Below are positions 43,972 through 53,471 of a stretch of 64,000 nt of DNA, one piece after another (position 1 is the first letter of the stretch; each line of letters starts with the position of its first letter). The notes beneath the pieces are model-generated. The model worked only from the letters and a program-made list of their open reading frames with translations. It had not been told where the DNA came from and searched no databases. Position numbers and translations under genes: made by a program. Where the stretch lies: the NCBI RefSeq assembly GCF_009765375.1, contig NZ_VTOK01000002.1, positions 62,001-126,000 of the forward strand. The letters run 5' to 3'. This stretch comes from Alteribacillus sp. YIM 98480 (GTDB taxonomy: Bacteria; Bacillota; Bacilli; Bacillales; Marinococcaceae).

Positions 43972-45288
43972 TTGGTTACACATGAACAATTAAAAGAAGC
44001 AATTAAGAAACACAAACAAGAGTTACCGCATTATCAAAAGCTCTACAATTATTATGTTGGAAAGCATGATATTCTTTATCGCAAGTTACCTGATCCAGAG
44101 AAACCAAATAATAAAATTGTTGCTCAATATCCTAAGAAAATTATTAATACTATGCTTGGTTACTTTGCCAGCGTTCCAATTTCTTATGTTTCTAAATCAG
44201 ATAATGAAGATTTTCTGAATGAGTTGAAGTTAATCAATTACTTAAACAATGAAGAAGATGAAAACGCAGAATTAGCAAAGAACTTTTCCATTTTTGGCAA
44301 GTGTTATGAGCTATATTACATAGATAGAAATGGATTTACACGTTTTAAGCATTACTCTCCTCTTGAAATGTTTGTTGAGCAGGATATTAATGGTGACATT
44401 CTCTTTGCTGGTCGTTATTGGACAATAAGAGATAAAGATAATCAGAAAATCATGAAGATTGAGGTATATGATACTGAAGATATTTATTATTTTACTTCAA
44501 CTGATAAAGGGAAAACATTCAAGCCTGATCTAAATGAAAGGAATAAAGAACATTATTTCGGTGAAGTGCCTGTTTCTATTTATCAAAATTCGGAAGAAGA
44601 AATAGGAGACTTTGAAGAATTCATTTCATTGGTCGACAGCATTGATAAATTATTATCTGATAGTGTAAATTCTGTGGAATCATGGGTTAACGCTTTTCTT
44701 GTACTTGGAGGAATGCAAGGGACTACTAAGGAAGACTTGGAGAAGATGAAACAAAACGGTGCTTTGTTGCTTGAAGATGTTACCCAAGCTAAGTTTCTTA
44801 CCAAAGATGCTGATTCTGAATTTCAGAATAACTTATTTGAAACTCTTGATAACATGATTCATGAACATAGTGATACACCAAGATTAACTAGTGAAGGTTT
44901 CCAAAGTAATTTATCTAGTCAAGCGCTTAAGTGGCATCTTTTCGGATTAGAAACGAAGTCAGCCATGAAAGAACGTAAAATGGAAAAGGCTTTGCGGAAA
45001 CGTATCAGAATGATTACGAAAATTTTGAATATGCAAGGCAAGTCTTATGATCCTGCTGATATTCGATTTAAGTTTACTCGTAACATTCCATCTGATGAGA
45101 GTGGAATTACTGATCAAATTGTAAAACTGTTTAACATTATACCAACTGAAACACTTCTAAGCTGGCATCCACGTATTCAACATCCAGAAAACGAAATAAA
45201 GAAACTACAAGAAGCACAAGATAGCATGGATCTTGAATCAAATTTGCAACAACTAAATCAGAATAGAATGAATCAAGCAGGTGATTAA
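43972..45288 (+). CDS. Portal protein (SPP1 gp6-like)
   Basis: A 438-residue protein of the SPP1-type portal family: YPKKIINTMLGYFASVPISY near residue 45, FKHYSPLEMFV, and a long helix region EHSDTPRLTSEGFQSNLSSQ near 300. It forms the DNA entry ring. TTG start at 43972 after GGAAGGTGAT. Confidence 0.92.
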   Translation: MVTHEQLKEAIKKHKQELPHYQKLYNYYVGKHDILYRKLPDPEKPNNKIVAQYPKKIINTMLGYFASVPISYVSKSDNEDFLNELKLINYLNNEEDENAELAKNFSIFGKCYELYYIDRNGFTRFKHYSPLEMFVEQDINGDILFAGRYWTIRDKDNQKIMKIEVYDTEDIYYFTSTDKGKTFKPDLNERNKEHYFGEVPVSIYQNSEEEIGDFEEFISLVDSIDKLLSDSVNSVESWVNAFLVLGGMQGTTKEDLEKMKQNGALLLEDVTQAKFLTKDADSEFQNNLFETLDNMIHEHSDTPRLTSEGFQSNLSSQALKWHLFGLETKSAMKERKMEKALRKRIRMITKILNMQGKSYDPADIRFKFTRNIPSDESGITDQIVKLFNIIPTETLLSWHPRIQHPENEIKKLQEAQDSMDLESNLQQLNQNRMNQAGD

Positions 45289-45290
45289 TC

Positions 45291-46166
45291 ATGCTTGAAG
45301 ATGAACTATTAAATGTATTGGCTCAGTTGTTGGATGAATCAGATCAGGATTATAAAAAAGTATTAGAACAGTATGATGTATCTAAAGAAAAGCTTGAAAA
45401 GTTAATATTCAAACTTTATAAAAAGCACTCTAATGAAGATGGAGAAATTGATTATTCTTCTGCTGTCACATCGGGAACTATGCGAGAAATTAATGAAACG
45501 ATTGAAGAGGAATCAGAAACAATTGGTGCGCTTGAAGTAGCAACAATGACTGCTGTATTAGCAAGTACATATAGAAAATCTTATCATCAAACAGCTTTTA
45601 CAATGGATCAAAACACTGACTTAGCTATTAATTTTAAAAAGCTTAATGATTCAATTGTTAATCAGTTTATTAAACAAGACTGGTCGGGGGCTATATTTTC
45701 TGACCGCATTTGGAGAAACCAAGCAGCTTTAAAAGATTCACTTAAAAGAAATCTTGAAAGAGGAATTAGAGAAGGTCAGAACATTAAAAAGATGGCAAAG
45801 TTATTTGATGAGGAGTTTGGCACAAAGCGTTTCCAGTCACAAAGACTTGTCCGTACTGAGACAGCATACATAATTACTGAAGCAAGAGAAAATGTGTACA
45901 AACAGAATGGTATTGAACAGGTACAGTGGTTAGCTACATTAGAAGGAAATACGTGTTCGGACTGTGCTGAGTTGGATCGGCAAGTTTGGAACATTGATGA
46001 TTCTGCAAGACCTATCGTGCCTTTTCATCCAAATTGCCGGTGTGATATTATCCCTGTCATTCCTAATAATTTAGGCTCTGATATGCGCAAGGACAACGAA
46101 ACAAAGGAATATGTAAAAAATCAATCGTATAAAGAATGGGCTAAGGATAAGGGTATTGAAGTTTAA
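45291..46166 (+). CDS. Minor head / head morphogenesis protein (SPP1 gp7, Mu gpF-like)
   Basis: A 291-residue protein with the C-terminal cysteine/histidine pattern of the family: EGNTCSDCAELD, then PFHPNCRCDIIPV. RTETAYIITEARENVY precedes it, as usual. Such proteins ride in the head and help DNA entry. Starts two bases after the portal stop. Confidence 0.9.
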   Translation: MLEDELLNVLAQLLDESDQDYKKVLEQYDVSKEKLEKLIFKLYKKHSNEDGEIDYSSAVTSGTMREINETIEEESETIGALEVATMTAVLASTYRKSYHQTAFTMDQNTDLAINFKKLNDSIVNQFIKQDWSGAIFSDRIWRNQAALKDSLKRNLERGIREGQNIKKMAKLFDEEFGTKRFQSQRLVRTETAYIITEARENVYKQNGIEQVQWLATLEGNTCSDCAELDRQVWNIDDSARPIVPFHPNCRCDIIPVIPNNLGSDMRKDNETKEYVKNQSYKEWAKDKGIEV

Positions 46167-46191
46167 ATTTAATCACTTTCAAAGTGGTTAA

Positions 46192-46207
46192 CATTGATAT
46201 ATCAATG
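46192..46207. repeat. 16-bp perfect palindrome
   Basis: CATTGATATATCAATG, about 100 bases before the scaffold gene. Possible operator or late regulatory site. Confidence 0.5.
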
Positions 46208-46304
46208 GTTTTGACCTGAATAGGTCGTTAAACTGTTCAATAAAAAACAAAAGAACATGCAGGATTGATTACAATACTGTATGGTCTATGGAGGTTAAGT
46301 ACAT

Positions 46305-46967
46305 ATGAATTTAGAAGAAATTAAACAATGGATTGAAGCAAATAAAGAAGATCAAGAAGTAAAGGACTACATTAACGGTATTGCACCTGAAAAGGAAATT
46401 ACAGTTGATGGGGTTAATGAATTTCTTGATACTGATGAAGGTAAGAAGTTGTTACAACCGATGCTTGATAAATATCATGCAAAATCGCTTGAAAGCTGGA
46501 AGTCAAAGAACCTTGAAAAGATCATTTCTGATGAGCTTCAAAAGCGCACATCTGATAAGGATGATAAAGACATTGCTATGGATGAAATGAAGAAAGAAAT
46601 TGAAGCAATTAAGCGTGATAAGCTCAAAGAGTCACTGAGAAACTCTTCTTTCAAGTTTGCTACTGATAATTCATTACCGACCGATTTGATTGATTATTTC
46701 ATTAAAATTGAATCGGATGATGATGAGACAGGAACAAAGAGTAAGCAAGCAACAGAGGAGAATCTTAATACGTTCAAGGAAATTTGGTCTAATCATTTAC
46801 AAACTACTGTGAATGAAAAGCTAAAGTCTAATGGTCATGAACCAAAAGGTGGTAACAATGAAAATAAAAAATCAATTACCTTTGAACAGCTTCAAAGTAT
46901 GTCTACTGAGGAAATTGCTTCATTAGATCAAGATGTAGTGAATGAAGCATTAAAGCAAGCAAAATAA
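46305..46967 (+). CDS. Capsid scaffolding protein (DUF4355-like)
   Basis: A 220-residue, acidic, highly helical protein with a coiled-coil middle (DEMKKEIEAIKRDKLKESL) placed between the morphogenesis and major capsid genes, the usual place of scaffold. TATGGAGG precedes it. Confidence 0.85.
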   Translation: MNLEEIKQWIEANKEDQEVKDYINGIAPEKEITVDGVNEFLDTDEGKKLLQPMLDKYHAKSLESWKSKNLEKIISDELQKRTSDKDDKDIAMDEMKKEIEAIKRDKLKESLRNSSFKFATDNSLPTDLIDYFIKIESDDDETGTKSKQATEENLNTFKEIWSNHLQTTVNEKLKSNGHEPKGGNNENKKSITFEQLQSMSTEEIASLDQDVVNEALKQAK

Positions 46968-46984
46968 AAGTAAATCGTAAATTT

Positions 46985-47027
46985 GACATGTAAGGACTTG
47001 GTTAATGAGCCATGTCTATTTTTTTAT
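46985..47027 (+). terminator. Hairpin between scaffold and capsid genes
   Basis: GACATG pairs with CATGTC over a 20-base loop, then TATTTTTTT. Partial termination may raise capsid over scaffold or the reverse. Confidence 0.55.
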
Positions 47028-47097
47028 GTCTTTTTTAAGCTTTAAGACGATAAAGAAAAAGCAAAAATAATTAATTCAGAAAAGGAATGATGTAATA

Positions 47098-47913
47098 ATG
47101 TCAGTAAATAGTTTCTTACCAACAGTTTGGGAAGCACGTCTAATGGGGAATTTTACAAAGGAAAGTGTAGCAGCAGCTATTACTACTGCACCAACAAGAA
47201 CAGAAGGAAAAACAGTAACATTCAATAAAGCAGGAGATGTTACTGTTTCTGATTACGATGGATCTATTAATTGGGAAGAAGTTTCTACTACAGCTGTAGA
47301 TTTGAACCTTGATCAGAAAAAATACTTTGCATTTTCAGTTGATGATGTTGATGCAGTTCAAGCTTCAGGGGATATGGTTGATACATTTGTTTCAAATGCA
47401 TCTGGAAGTATTCAAGAAGAAGTAGATTCTTACGTGTTTGGTCTGTACACTGAAGCACATGAAGATAATGTTATTGGTGACGACACTGAACCGGAAAGCG
47501 TAACAAAAGATAATGCATATGACTACATTGTTGATCTCGGTACTAAGCTTTCTAAGAAGAAAGTACCTAAGAATGATCGTTATGTAGTTGTAAACGCTGA
47601 ATATCTTGGATTGCTTTCAAAAGATGACCGCTTTTCTTCTAATCCAACAGTACTTGAAAATGGTGTCGTTGAAGGTCAAGTAATCAACGGTATGCAAGTT
47701 GTAGTCTCTGAGGAGCTTTCCACTAACGAAAACGGTGATTACAAAGTAATTGCTATGCATCGTTCGGCTATTGGTCATGATACTCAAGTAGATGATGTTG
47801 AAGCACTTCGACTTGAAAGCCAGTTTGCAGACGGTGTACGTGGATTGTCTGTATATGGTGCTACTGCTCTTCGTCCTGAAGCAATGGCAGTACTTACAGC
47901 CTCCATTGGATAA
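47098..47913 (+). CDS. Major capsid protein (HK97 fold)
   Basis: A 271-residue protein: N-terminal FLPTVWEARLMGNFTKESV, a VTFNKAGDVTVSDYDG strand region, and VEALRLESQFADGVRGLSVYGATALRPEA near the end, typical of SPP1/P22-type coat proteins of Firmicute siphophages. Flanked by terminators, as expected for a strongly expressed gene. Confidence 0.9.
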   Translation: MSVNSFLPTVWEARLMGNFTKESVAAAITTAPTRTEGKTVTFNKAGDVTVSDYDGSINWEEVSTTAVDLNLDQKKYFAFSVDDVDAVQASGDMVDTFVSNASGSIQEEVDSYVFGLYTEAHEDNVIGDDTEPESVTKDNAYDYIVDLGTKLSKKKVPKNDRYVVVNAEYLGLLSKDDRFSSNPTVLENGVVEGQVINGMQVVVSEELSTNENGDYKVIAMHRSAIGHDTQVDDVEALRLESQFADGVRGLSVYGATALRPEAMAVLTASIG

Positions 47914-47936
47914 TAATTTCACATACTATATTTAAA

Positions 47937-47968
47937 GGGATAGAGTCATTACTCTATCTCTTTTTTAA
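47937..47968 (+). terminator. Terminator after the capsid gene
   Basis: AGGGATAGAGT pairs with ACTCTATCTCT around CATT, then a T run. Confidence 0.9.
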
Positions 47969-47990
47969 TGTTTTCTGAAAGGGTGAAACA

Positions 47991-48257
47991 ATGAAATTTA
48001 AAAATAAAAAAACAGGTTTAACTTGGGATGTTTTGCATCCAGCACATATTAAACGCTGTAAAAATGATCCGAATTATGAAGAAGTAAAACAAAAAGCTAA
48101 AACAAAACCAAAAACGCAACCTAAAAAAGATGAAAAGGTTGAAGATGATAAGCAGGACAACAAACAACCTGAAACTGAGAAGGTTGAAAATAAACCGAAA
48201 CAAAACACAACTGAATCAGCAACAAAAGCTGAAACAGCAGAAAAGAAGTCAGAATAA
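47991..48257 (+). CDS. Lys/Glu-rich small virion-region protein
   Basis: An 88-residue protein: a short folded N-terminus (KNKKTGLTWDVLHPAHIKRC) and a low-complexity KPKTQPKKDE-type tail. GAAAGG precedes it. Commonly found between capsid and connector genes; function unknown. Confidence 0.65.
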   Translation: MKFKNKKTGLTWDVLHPAHIKRCKNDPNYEEVKQKAKTKPKTQPKKDEKVEDDKQDNKQPETEKVENKPKQNTTESATKAETAEKKSE

Positions 48258-48272
48258 AGGTGAGGTGATAAC

Positions 48273-48572
48273 ATGGCTTCACTTACGAATATTAAACTAA
48301 TCATTGGTATTAGTGATGATTCAAAAGATGATTTATTGAATCTCTATATAAGTCGGGCTGAATCATTTGTTAAACAATATTGTAATATTGAGGAGCTTAA
48401 TGAGGTTCAATCCGCAATTGTTGAGGATATGACAGTTTATTTGTATCGAAATAATGGCATTGAGAATATTTCCTCTGAATCAAAAGGAAGTCTTAGTGAA
48501 ACATATCGTGATCTTATACCTGATCATCTTATCAAAGCTTTAAACAGCCATAAACGGATGAGATACATATGA
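48273..48572 (+). CDS. Head-tail connector protein
   Basis: A 99-residue helical protein (LTNIKLIIGISDDSKDDLLNLYISRAESF) with the pattern of HK97 gp6/SPP1 gp15 connectors. Overlaps the next gene by four bases. Confidence 0.85.
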   Translation: MASLTNIKLIIGISDDSKDDLLNLYISRAESFVKQYCNIEELNEVQSAIVEDMTVYLYRNNGIENISSESKGSLSETYRDLIPDHLIKALNSHKRMRYI

Positions 48573-48889
48573 GACTTACAAAAGATTTTTATATCGTTGA
48601 AGAAATTGAGGGCGAAATTGTTGACTATGATGAGTTAGATCGTCCTATTTACGCTGAAACAGATTATGAGTACCGTCATTTTTTAGGTGAGCTTGAACCT
48701 TATTCTGCTCAATTGGCAGAACATAACTATGGATTATATATTGAAGTGACTCATAGAGTTTTCTGTGAACCAAACGAGAGAATTAAAATAGGTGAAACAA
48801 TTACATATGAAGATGAAAAATATCATGTTACAGAGTGTTTGCGGTATGACAAGCATTATGAAGTCATGTTAAAGAAAGGAGACATGTGA
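48569..48889 (+). CDS. Head closure (head-tail joining) protein
   Basis: A 106-residue beta-rich protein (FCEPNERIKIGETITYEDEKYHVTECLRY) at the usual place of the stopper protein. Start overlaps the connector stop. Confidence 0.75.
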   Translation: MRLTKDFYIVEEIEGEIVDYDELDRPIYAETDYEYRHFLGELEPYSAQLAEHNYGLYIEVTHRVFCEPNERIKIGETITYEDEKYHVTECLRYDKHYEVMLKKGDM

Positions 48890-48890
48890 T

Positions 48891-49220
48891 ATGGCTCTTA
48901 ACATAGACAAAGCAATACAAGATGTAAGGCAAAAAAGAGAAAAAGTAGCAACAGATATTTCAATGTTGCTGGAGCGTGAAGCAAAACAAAAAGCACCGGT
49001 TTTAACTGGACATTTGAGAAGAAATACAAATGCTGAAGCTGAACATAATGATGATTCAAGCAGTATTACAGTTGGAACTAATAATGTGGAATATGCTGAA
49101 GCTGTACATGAAGGTTCTTTAGTGAAACAGACTCAAGGTCAACCATATATTAGAGATTCAATTGAAATGAATATGCAGCAAATGCAAAAGATGATTCAGG
49201 ATGGAATGAAAACATCATGA
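48891..49220 (+). CDS. HK97 gp10-like tail-joining protein
   Basis: A 109-residue protein with LEREAKQKAPVLTGHLRRNTNAE and VEYAEAVHEGS, the hallmark of the HK97 gp10 family. Fits between head closure and tail terminator. Confidence 0.9.
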   Translation: MALNIDKAIQDVRQKREKVATDISMLLEREAKQKAPVLTGHLRRNTNAEAEHNDDSSSITVGTNNVEYAEAVHEGSLVKQTQGQPYIRDSIEMNMQQMQKMIQDGMKTS

Positions 49221-49660
49221 TGACAGAAATATATCAATATTTAAACGCTGATACTGAATTATGTGAGTTACTTGAACATTCCCCTCAAGAAGAACGGCTA
49301 AAAATATTTCTTGGTCGTCCCCAGTCTTTTTCCCCACATCAAGTAAATGACAAAGGCAGTTTTATTGACTATCCTTATATCGTTTACCGAGTTGAGCCAT
49401 TTTCACAGGCTGTAATGACTTCTGATTATCGTGTGCAAGTTATACTTGTTTCATCTGATGATATTCTTATGTCTCAGATTTCAGATAGATTGCTTAAATT
49501 ATTAGACTTTACAAAGCCTTATGTGGAAAGACCGTCAAATGTAGTTAATGATACAGTAGTTCTTAACTCACAATTACAAAATGGTGGGAGCTTACAGTAT
49601 CACGAAAATGAAAATGTATTTGAACAGATTCAGTACTTTCTAGTCCGTGTAAAGGGGTAG
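49217..49660 (+). CDS. Tail terminator / completion protein
   Basis: A 147-residue protein (IYQYLNADTELCELLE; YPYIVYRVEPFSQAVMTSDYRVQVIL) with DUF3168-like layout. Overlaps the gp10-like stop by four bases. Confidence 0.75.
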   Translation: MMTEIYQYLNADTELCELLEHSPQEERLKIFLGRPQSFSPHQVNDKGSFIDYPYIVYRVEPFSQAVMTSDYRVQVILVSSDDILMSQISDRLLKLLDFTKPYVERPSNVVNDTVVLNSQLQNGGSLQYHENENVFEQIQYFLVRVKG

Positions 49661-49715
49661 ATTTTTTTATTATATTTAACTTTAATAATTTAAATTGTGA
49701 AAGGAATGATTATAA

Positions 49716-50276
49716 ATGGCAGAAGAACAGTCCATTTTATTTGGTGCAGGTGAAATTTTTATTGTACCGGATGATATTGATGTTGATAGTGCGACAGACG
49801 AAGAAATTGAAGATGCACTGGTAAAAATTGGAGAAAGTTCCGGGGAAGCGACCCTAAATTACTCTGGTGAATTCGCTGATGTAAGAGGGGGTAAACACAA
49901 TCAAATTCTTGCTTCATTCATGACCTCGGAATCGACAAATTTTAATTGTGGTGTGGTAACTTTTGATTTATCAAAGATTAGTGAATTTTTACCTGGCTTT
50001 TATAATGAAGAAGAGGATGCAGATGGGAATGTAACGGAACGTACGTTAGGACTTGGAGGTAAAACATCTGTTCCTGTTAAGCAATTACGTTTTGTCCATG
50101 AGAAACGTCAGGATGGAAAAGATATATACGTTGATATGTGGAAAGCTCAGAATAGAAGCGGTCTTGAAATGACATTCTCCCCTGAAGCTGAATCAGTTTT
50201 TAACATGGAGTTTACTTTACTAGCTGATGACAGCAAGAGTGATGGAAATATTGTACGAATTACGGAAGAGCTTTAA
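49716..50276 (+). CDS. Major tail tube protein
   Basis: A 186-residue protein starting SILFGAGEIFIVPDD with a Gly-rich beta pattern and GESSGEATLNYSGEF; the tail-tube family usually reads like this and lies before the two chaperone frames. AAAGGAATG upstream. Confidence 0.85.
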   Translation: MAEEQSILFGAGEIFIVPDDIDVDSATDEEIEDALVKIGESSGEATLNYSGEFADVRGGKHNQILASFMTSESTNFNCGVVTFDLSKISEFLPGFYNEEEDADGNVTERTLGLGGKTSVPVKQLRFVHEKRQDGKDIYVDMWKAQNRSGLEMTFSPEAESVFNMEFTLLADDSKSDGNIVRITEEL

Positions 50277-50285
50277 TTGATTAAA

Positions 50286-50318
50286 TGAGGGTGAAATTAT
50301 TCACTCTCTTTTTTTATT
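50286..50318 (+). terminator. Terminator after the tail tube gene
   Basis: GAGGGTGAA pairs with TTCACTCTC around ATTA, then seven T. Confidence 0.85.
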
Positions 50319-50330
50319 TTATATATCAAG

Positions 50331-50348
50331 TTTGATTGCGCAATCAAA
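50331..50348. repeat. 18-bp perfect palindrome
   Basis: TTTGATTGCGCAATCAAA, 36 bases before the chaperone start. Candidate operator. Confidence 0.5.
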
Positions 50349-50383
50349 TTTAAAAAATCTAAATCACAAAGGAGACATGACAC

Positions 50384-50710
50384 ATGAGCAATATTATTGA
50401 TCTTTCTATTTTAACAGCAGAGCCTTTAGAACTTAAATTTTCAGAGGATGATACATTTACTATTCCAGCAGAGCCTACTGTTGCTCTAGTGAATCAATTA
50501 CTTGATTTTGAGCAAAAGGCAAGTAAATCCAAATCTAACAAGGAGCAATTTAATTTATTTGTAAAAATGGCAACGTTGATTTTACAGCAAGATAATTCAA
50601 GAGAAATTGATCAAAAGTTTGTAGAAAATAACGTCAGTATTTCACAAATGCGTAAGATTGTTGAGTTATATAAAGATAAAGTACAAGAGAATGCAACGTC
50701 AAAAAACTAA
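50384..50710 (+). CDS. Tail assembly chaperone, first frame (gpG)
   Basis: A 108-residue protein made before the frameshift. It ends at the slippery sequence A-AAA-AAC immediately followed by UAA. Chaperones of this type coat the tape measure during tail assembly. Confidence 0.85.
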   Translation: MSNIIDLSILTAEPLELKFSEDDTFTIPAEPTVALVNQLLDFEQKASKSKSNKEQFNLFVKMATLILQQDNSREIDQKFVENNVSISQMRKIVELYKDKVQENATSKN

Positions 50711-50750
50711 AAGTTCCCTACTATCCAACAGGTAAAAAGGATAGTGGGGG
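50701..50750 (+). promoter_or_regulatory. Programmed -1 ribosomal frameshift site
   Basis: A-AAA-AAC (50701-50707) in the correct frame phase, an eight-base spacer, then an 11-pair stem (50716-50726 with 50739-50749). After slipping, the -1 frame is open through to 51027. The stem plus the following T run may also act as a leaky terminator. Confidence 0.88.
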
Positions 50751-50754
50751 TTTT

Positions 50755-51027
50755 TTGTATGGAGATAAAGATGAATATGAACTATTCAGTGATTTTGCTT
50801 TACTGGCTCATTATTATCATTTCTCTCACGAACAGATTATGAATCTTCCTCATTCACATTTTCTTGCTTACATAAAACAAGCACACATTAAAGAATTACA
50901 GAAATCTGAAGAAGGCAGAGAATATCTAAGTAAAGCTTATCGTTACATGAATCCTAGAGTGGACGCTGATATTAATGCTATTCGTTCGCTTACTGGTTAC
51001 ACCTCCACAAAGAAAGGGGGTGAATAA
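50755..51027 (+). CDS. Tail assembly chaperone, second frame (gpT), joined by -1 frameshift
   Basis: The frame is open upstream to the slippery site, so the product is an extension of gpG (KLKVPYYPTGKKDSGGFLYGDK and so on), not a separate protein from TTG 50755, which has no convincing start context. YGDKDEYELFSDFALLAHYY fits gpT domains. Stop 51027 is four bases before the tape measure. Confidence 0.85.
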   Translation: MYGDKDEYELFSDFALLAHYYHFSHEQIMNLPHSHFLAYIKQAHIKELQKSEEGREYLSKAYRYMNPRVDADINAIRSLTGYTSTKKGGE

Positions 51028-51030
51028 TTC

Positions 51031-53328
51031 ATGGCATATGATTTAGGAAGCTATCAAGCTGAAATAAAAGTTGATGATTCACAACTTACAAAAGGCTTAA
51101 AAGAAGCTGGAAAAGGCATGGAAAATACCGAGAAAAAAGGTTCTAAAATGGGAAAAGTCTTGGCTGGTGGTGTAATGGGAGCAGTTGCCGGACTAGGAAC
51201 AGCTCTAGTTGGAATAGGAACTGCTGCTTTTAACGCTGGTCAAGATTTTGAGGAAGCAAGTAATATTATTAGAACTGGTACAGGTGCAACAGGTGATGAT
51301 TTAGCTGATTTAGAAGATAGTTTTAAGAATGTATTTAAAGATGTACCGCAAGATTCTGAGGAAGTAGCAACAGCTTTAGCAGATTTAAATACTAGGACAG
51401 GCGAATCAGGAGAGGAATTAGAAGAGCTTTCTAAACAATATCTTGATTTATCTCGTATTAGTGGTGAAGCATCTGATGAACTCATTGAAAGTGGTTCAAG
51501 AGGTTTTGAATCATGGGGCATTGGTGCTGAAGAATCAGCCGAGAAAATGGACAACTTGTGGAAAATTGCTCAAACAACTGGCGCTGGTGTCGGTGACTTA
51601 ATGAATCAAATGGATCAGCATGGTGCTACGATGAGGCAAGCAGGCATGGAATATGATGACGCTGCATTACTCATGGGGAACCTTGAAGCAGCAGGTTATG
51701 ATGCTGATACTGCTATGTCTGCTTTTTCAAAAGGTATTGCAAACATTGCTGAAAGTGGTCAAGATCCAGCCGAGGTATTACCCGGAGTTGTTGAAGAAAT
51801 TGAAAACATGGGCGATTCTAGTGATGCCACACAACTTGCTATTGATACATTCGGTAAACGTGCTGGTCCCGAATTAGCAGAAATGATTCAATCAGGTGCA
51901 TTCTCTATTGAAGAATTAGAAGAAACAATTGCAGGAAGTTCCGAAACAATTGATAAAGCTGGAGAAGATACCCTTACACTTGGTGAGCGTTTTCAAATGT
52001 TTAAAGATAGTGCCATGACTGCTTTAATGCCAATTGGTGAAACACTTATGGATGTTGCAGAATCGGCTTTACCTGTTTTGCAAGATGCAATGGAAAGCAC
52101 ATTTGCTTATATTGAAGAAATTATAAACTGGTTTAAAGAAAATATTGGCACTATGTCAGATGAAACAGGCGTTACATTTGATGAGATAAAACAAACATTA
52201 ACTGAATTCGCAACAACTATTGAAGAAATATTTAATACTATAGTTGAAATCGCTACAGAATTATGGAGTATGTTTGGCGATACTCTTATTGAGTATGCTA
52301 CAAATACTTGGGAAAATATGACAACAATCATACAAGGTGCGCTAGATATCATTCAAGGCATTTTTGATACGGTGCTAGGTATATTGACTGGTGATTGGGA
52401 AAAAGCATGGGAAGGTATTCAACAGCTTACAGAAGGTGTCCTAGAAGTCTTAGAAGCTGTTATATCTCAAGCGCTCAATACTATAGAAACAGTCGTAAAT
52501 ACTGTTCTCACGGCTATTTCTGAAATATTTGGAGATATTTGGGAAGGTATTTACTCGGCAGTGGAATCAGCAATTAGTGAAACAGAAGATACTATATCAA
52601 GTACCCTTGACTCTATCTCTTCTACTACATCAAATATTCTGTCCTCTATTTCTGATACATTTTCCAATATTTGGGATAATATCAAATCAACTGTATCTAA
52701 TCTAATTAGCGACACTTCCAGTAGTGTAAAAAATACAATTGAAACTATGAAAAGCAATGTCTCAAGTACATTTGATTCAATTTACTCAACAGCAGAACGT
52801 ATTTTTAACAAGATTAAAAATGCTATTTCGAATCCAATTACAACAGCTAAAGATACGGTACTCAGAATGATTGAAAATATTAAGGATGCTTTCAATTTTT
52901 CTTGGAGCATACCAAAGCCCAAAATTCCTAACGTTTCAGTAGATATGAAAGAAAACAGTTGGGGTATTCCATATCCTGATTTTAATGTTTCATGGCACAG
53001 AAAAGGCGGTATCTTTGATGAGCCTACTATTGCAGGGCTTGGTGAAGCAGGGAAAGAAGCTATAATGCCATTAGTAGGAGATGAAATGAATCCTTTTGCT
53101 GATGCTGTTTACAACAGGCTGCAAGACAATATTAATAGAGGAGACACAACAAACAATAATAATACAAATAATAATACTGAGGTTTCAAATGAAATTAATT
53201 TAAACAGCACTTTTAACTTTGATGTTAAACATAAGCTTGATAAAAAAGAAATGAAGAGAATTTCTAAATACATATCTACAGAGCAAGTTAAAAGATTGGA
53301 GAAAAGAGGTGTTAGGTTTAAAATATAA
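51031..53328 (+). CDS. Tail tape measure protein
   Basis: A 765-residue protein. N-terminal SYQAEIKVDDSQLTKGLKEAG and a Gly/Ala hydrophobic stretch (GGVMGAVAGLGTALVGIGTAA) are typical; the middle is long and helical (several WEKAWEGIQ / TISSTLDSISSTTSN repeats); the C-terminus has RKGGIFDEPTIAGLGEAGKEAIMPL, the usual TMP end. It sets tail length. It is the last structural gene found. Confidence 0.95.
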   Translation: MAYDLGSYQAEIKVDDSQLTKGLKEAGKGMENTEKKGSKMGKVLAGGVMGAVAGLGTALVGIGTAAFNAGQDFEEASNIIRTGTGATGDDLADLEDSFKNVFKDVPQDSEEVATALADLNTRTGESGEELEELSKQYLDLSRISGEASDELIESGSRGFESWGIGAEESAEKMDNLWKIAQTTGAGVGDLMNQMDQHGATMRQAGMEYDDAALLMGNLEAAGYDADTAMSAFSKGIANIAESGQDPAEVLPGVVEEIENMGDSSDATQLAIDTFGKRAGPELAEMIQSGAFSIEELEETIAGSSETIDKAGEDTLTLGERFQMFKDSAMTALMPIGETLMDVAESALPVLQDAMESTFAYIEEIINWFKENIGTMSDETGVTFDEIKQTLTEFATTIEEIFNTIVEIATELWSMFGDTLIEYATNTWENMTTIIQGALDIIQGIFDTVLGILTGDWEKAWEGIQQLTEGVLEVLEAVISQALNTIETVVNTVLTAISEIFGDIWEGIYSAVESAISETEDTISSTLDSISSTTSNILSSISDTFSNIWDNIKSTVSNLISDTSSSVKNTIETMKSNVSSTFDSIYSTAERIFNKIKNAISNPITTAKDTVLRMIENIKDAFNFSWSIPKPKIPNVSVDMKENSWGIPYPDFNVSWHRKGGIFDEPTIAGLGEAGKEAIMPLVGDEMNPFADAVYNRLQDNINRGDTTNNNNTNNNTEVSNEINLNSTFNFDVKHKLDKKEMKRISKYISTEQVKRLEKRGVRFKI

Positions 53329-53343
53329 ATATATCCCAATTTA

Positions 53344-53378
53344 CCCTACTTACTAAAAAGTGAGTGGGGTATTTTTGT
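53344..53378 (+). terminator. Terminator after the tape measure gene
   Basis: TACCCTACTTACT pairs with AGTGAGTGGGGTA around AAAA, then TTTTTG. 53379-53471 holds nothing else that I can support. Confidence 0.85.
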
Positions 53379-53471
53379 CTAATGTCACTAGATCCTTCTA
53401 ATACTCCCATAAATTATTCACTTTAAAATCAAGGCGTTTTTTAGTTTGGACGAGGGAATCTCTCCTTTTTA

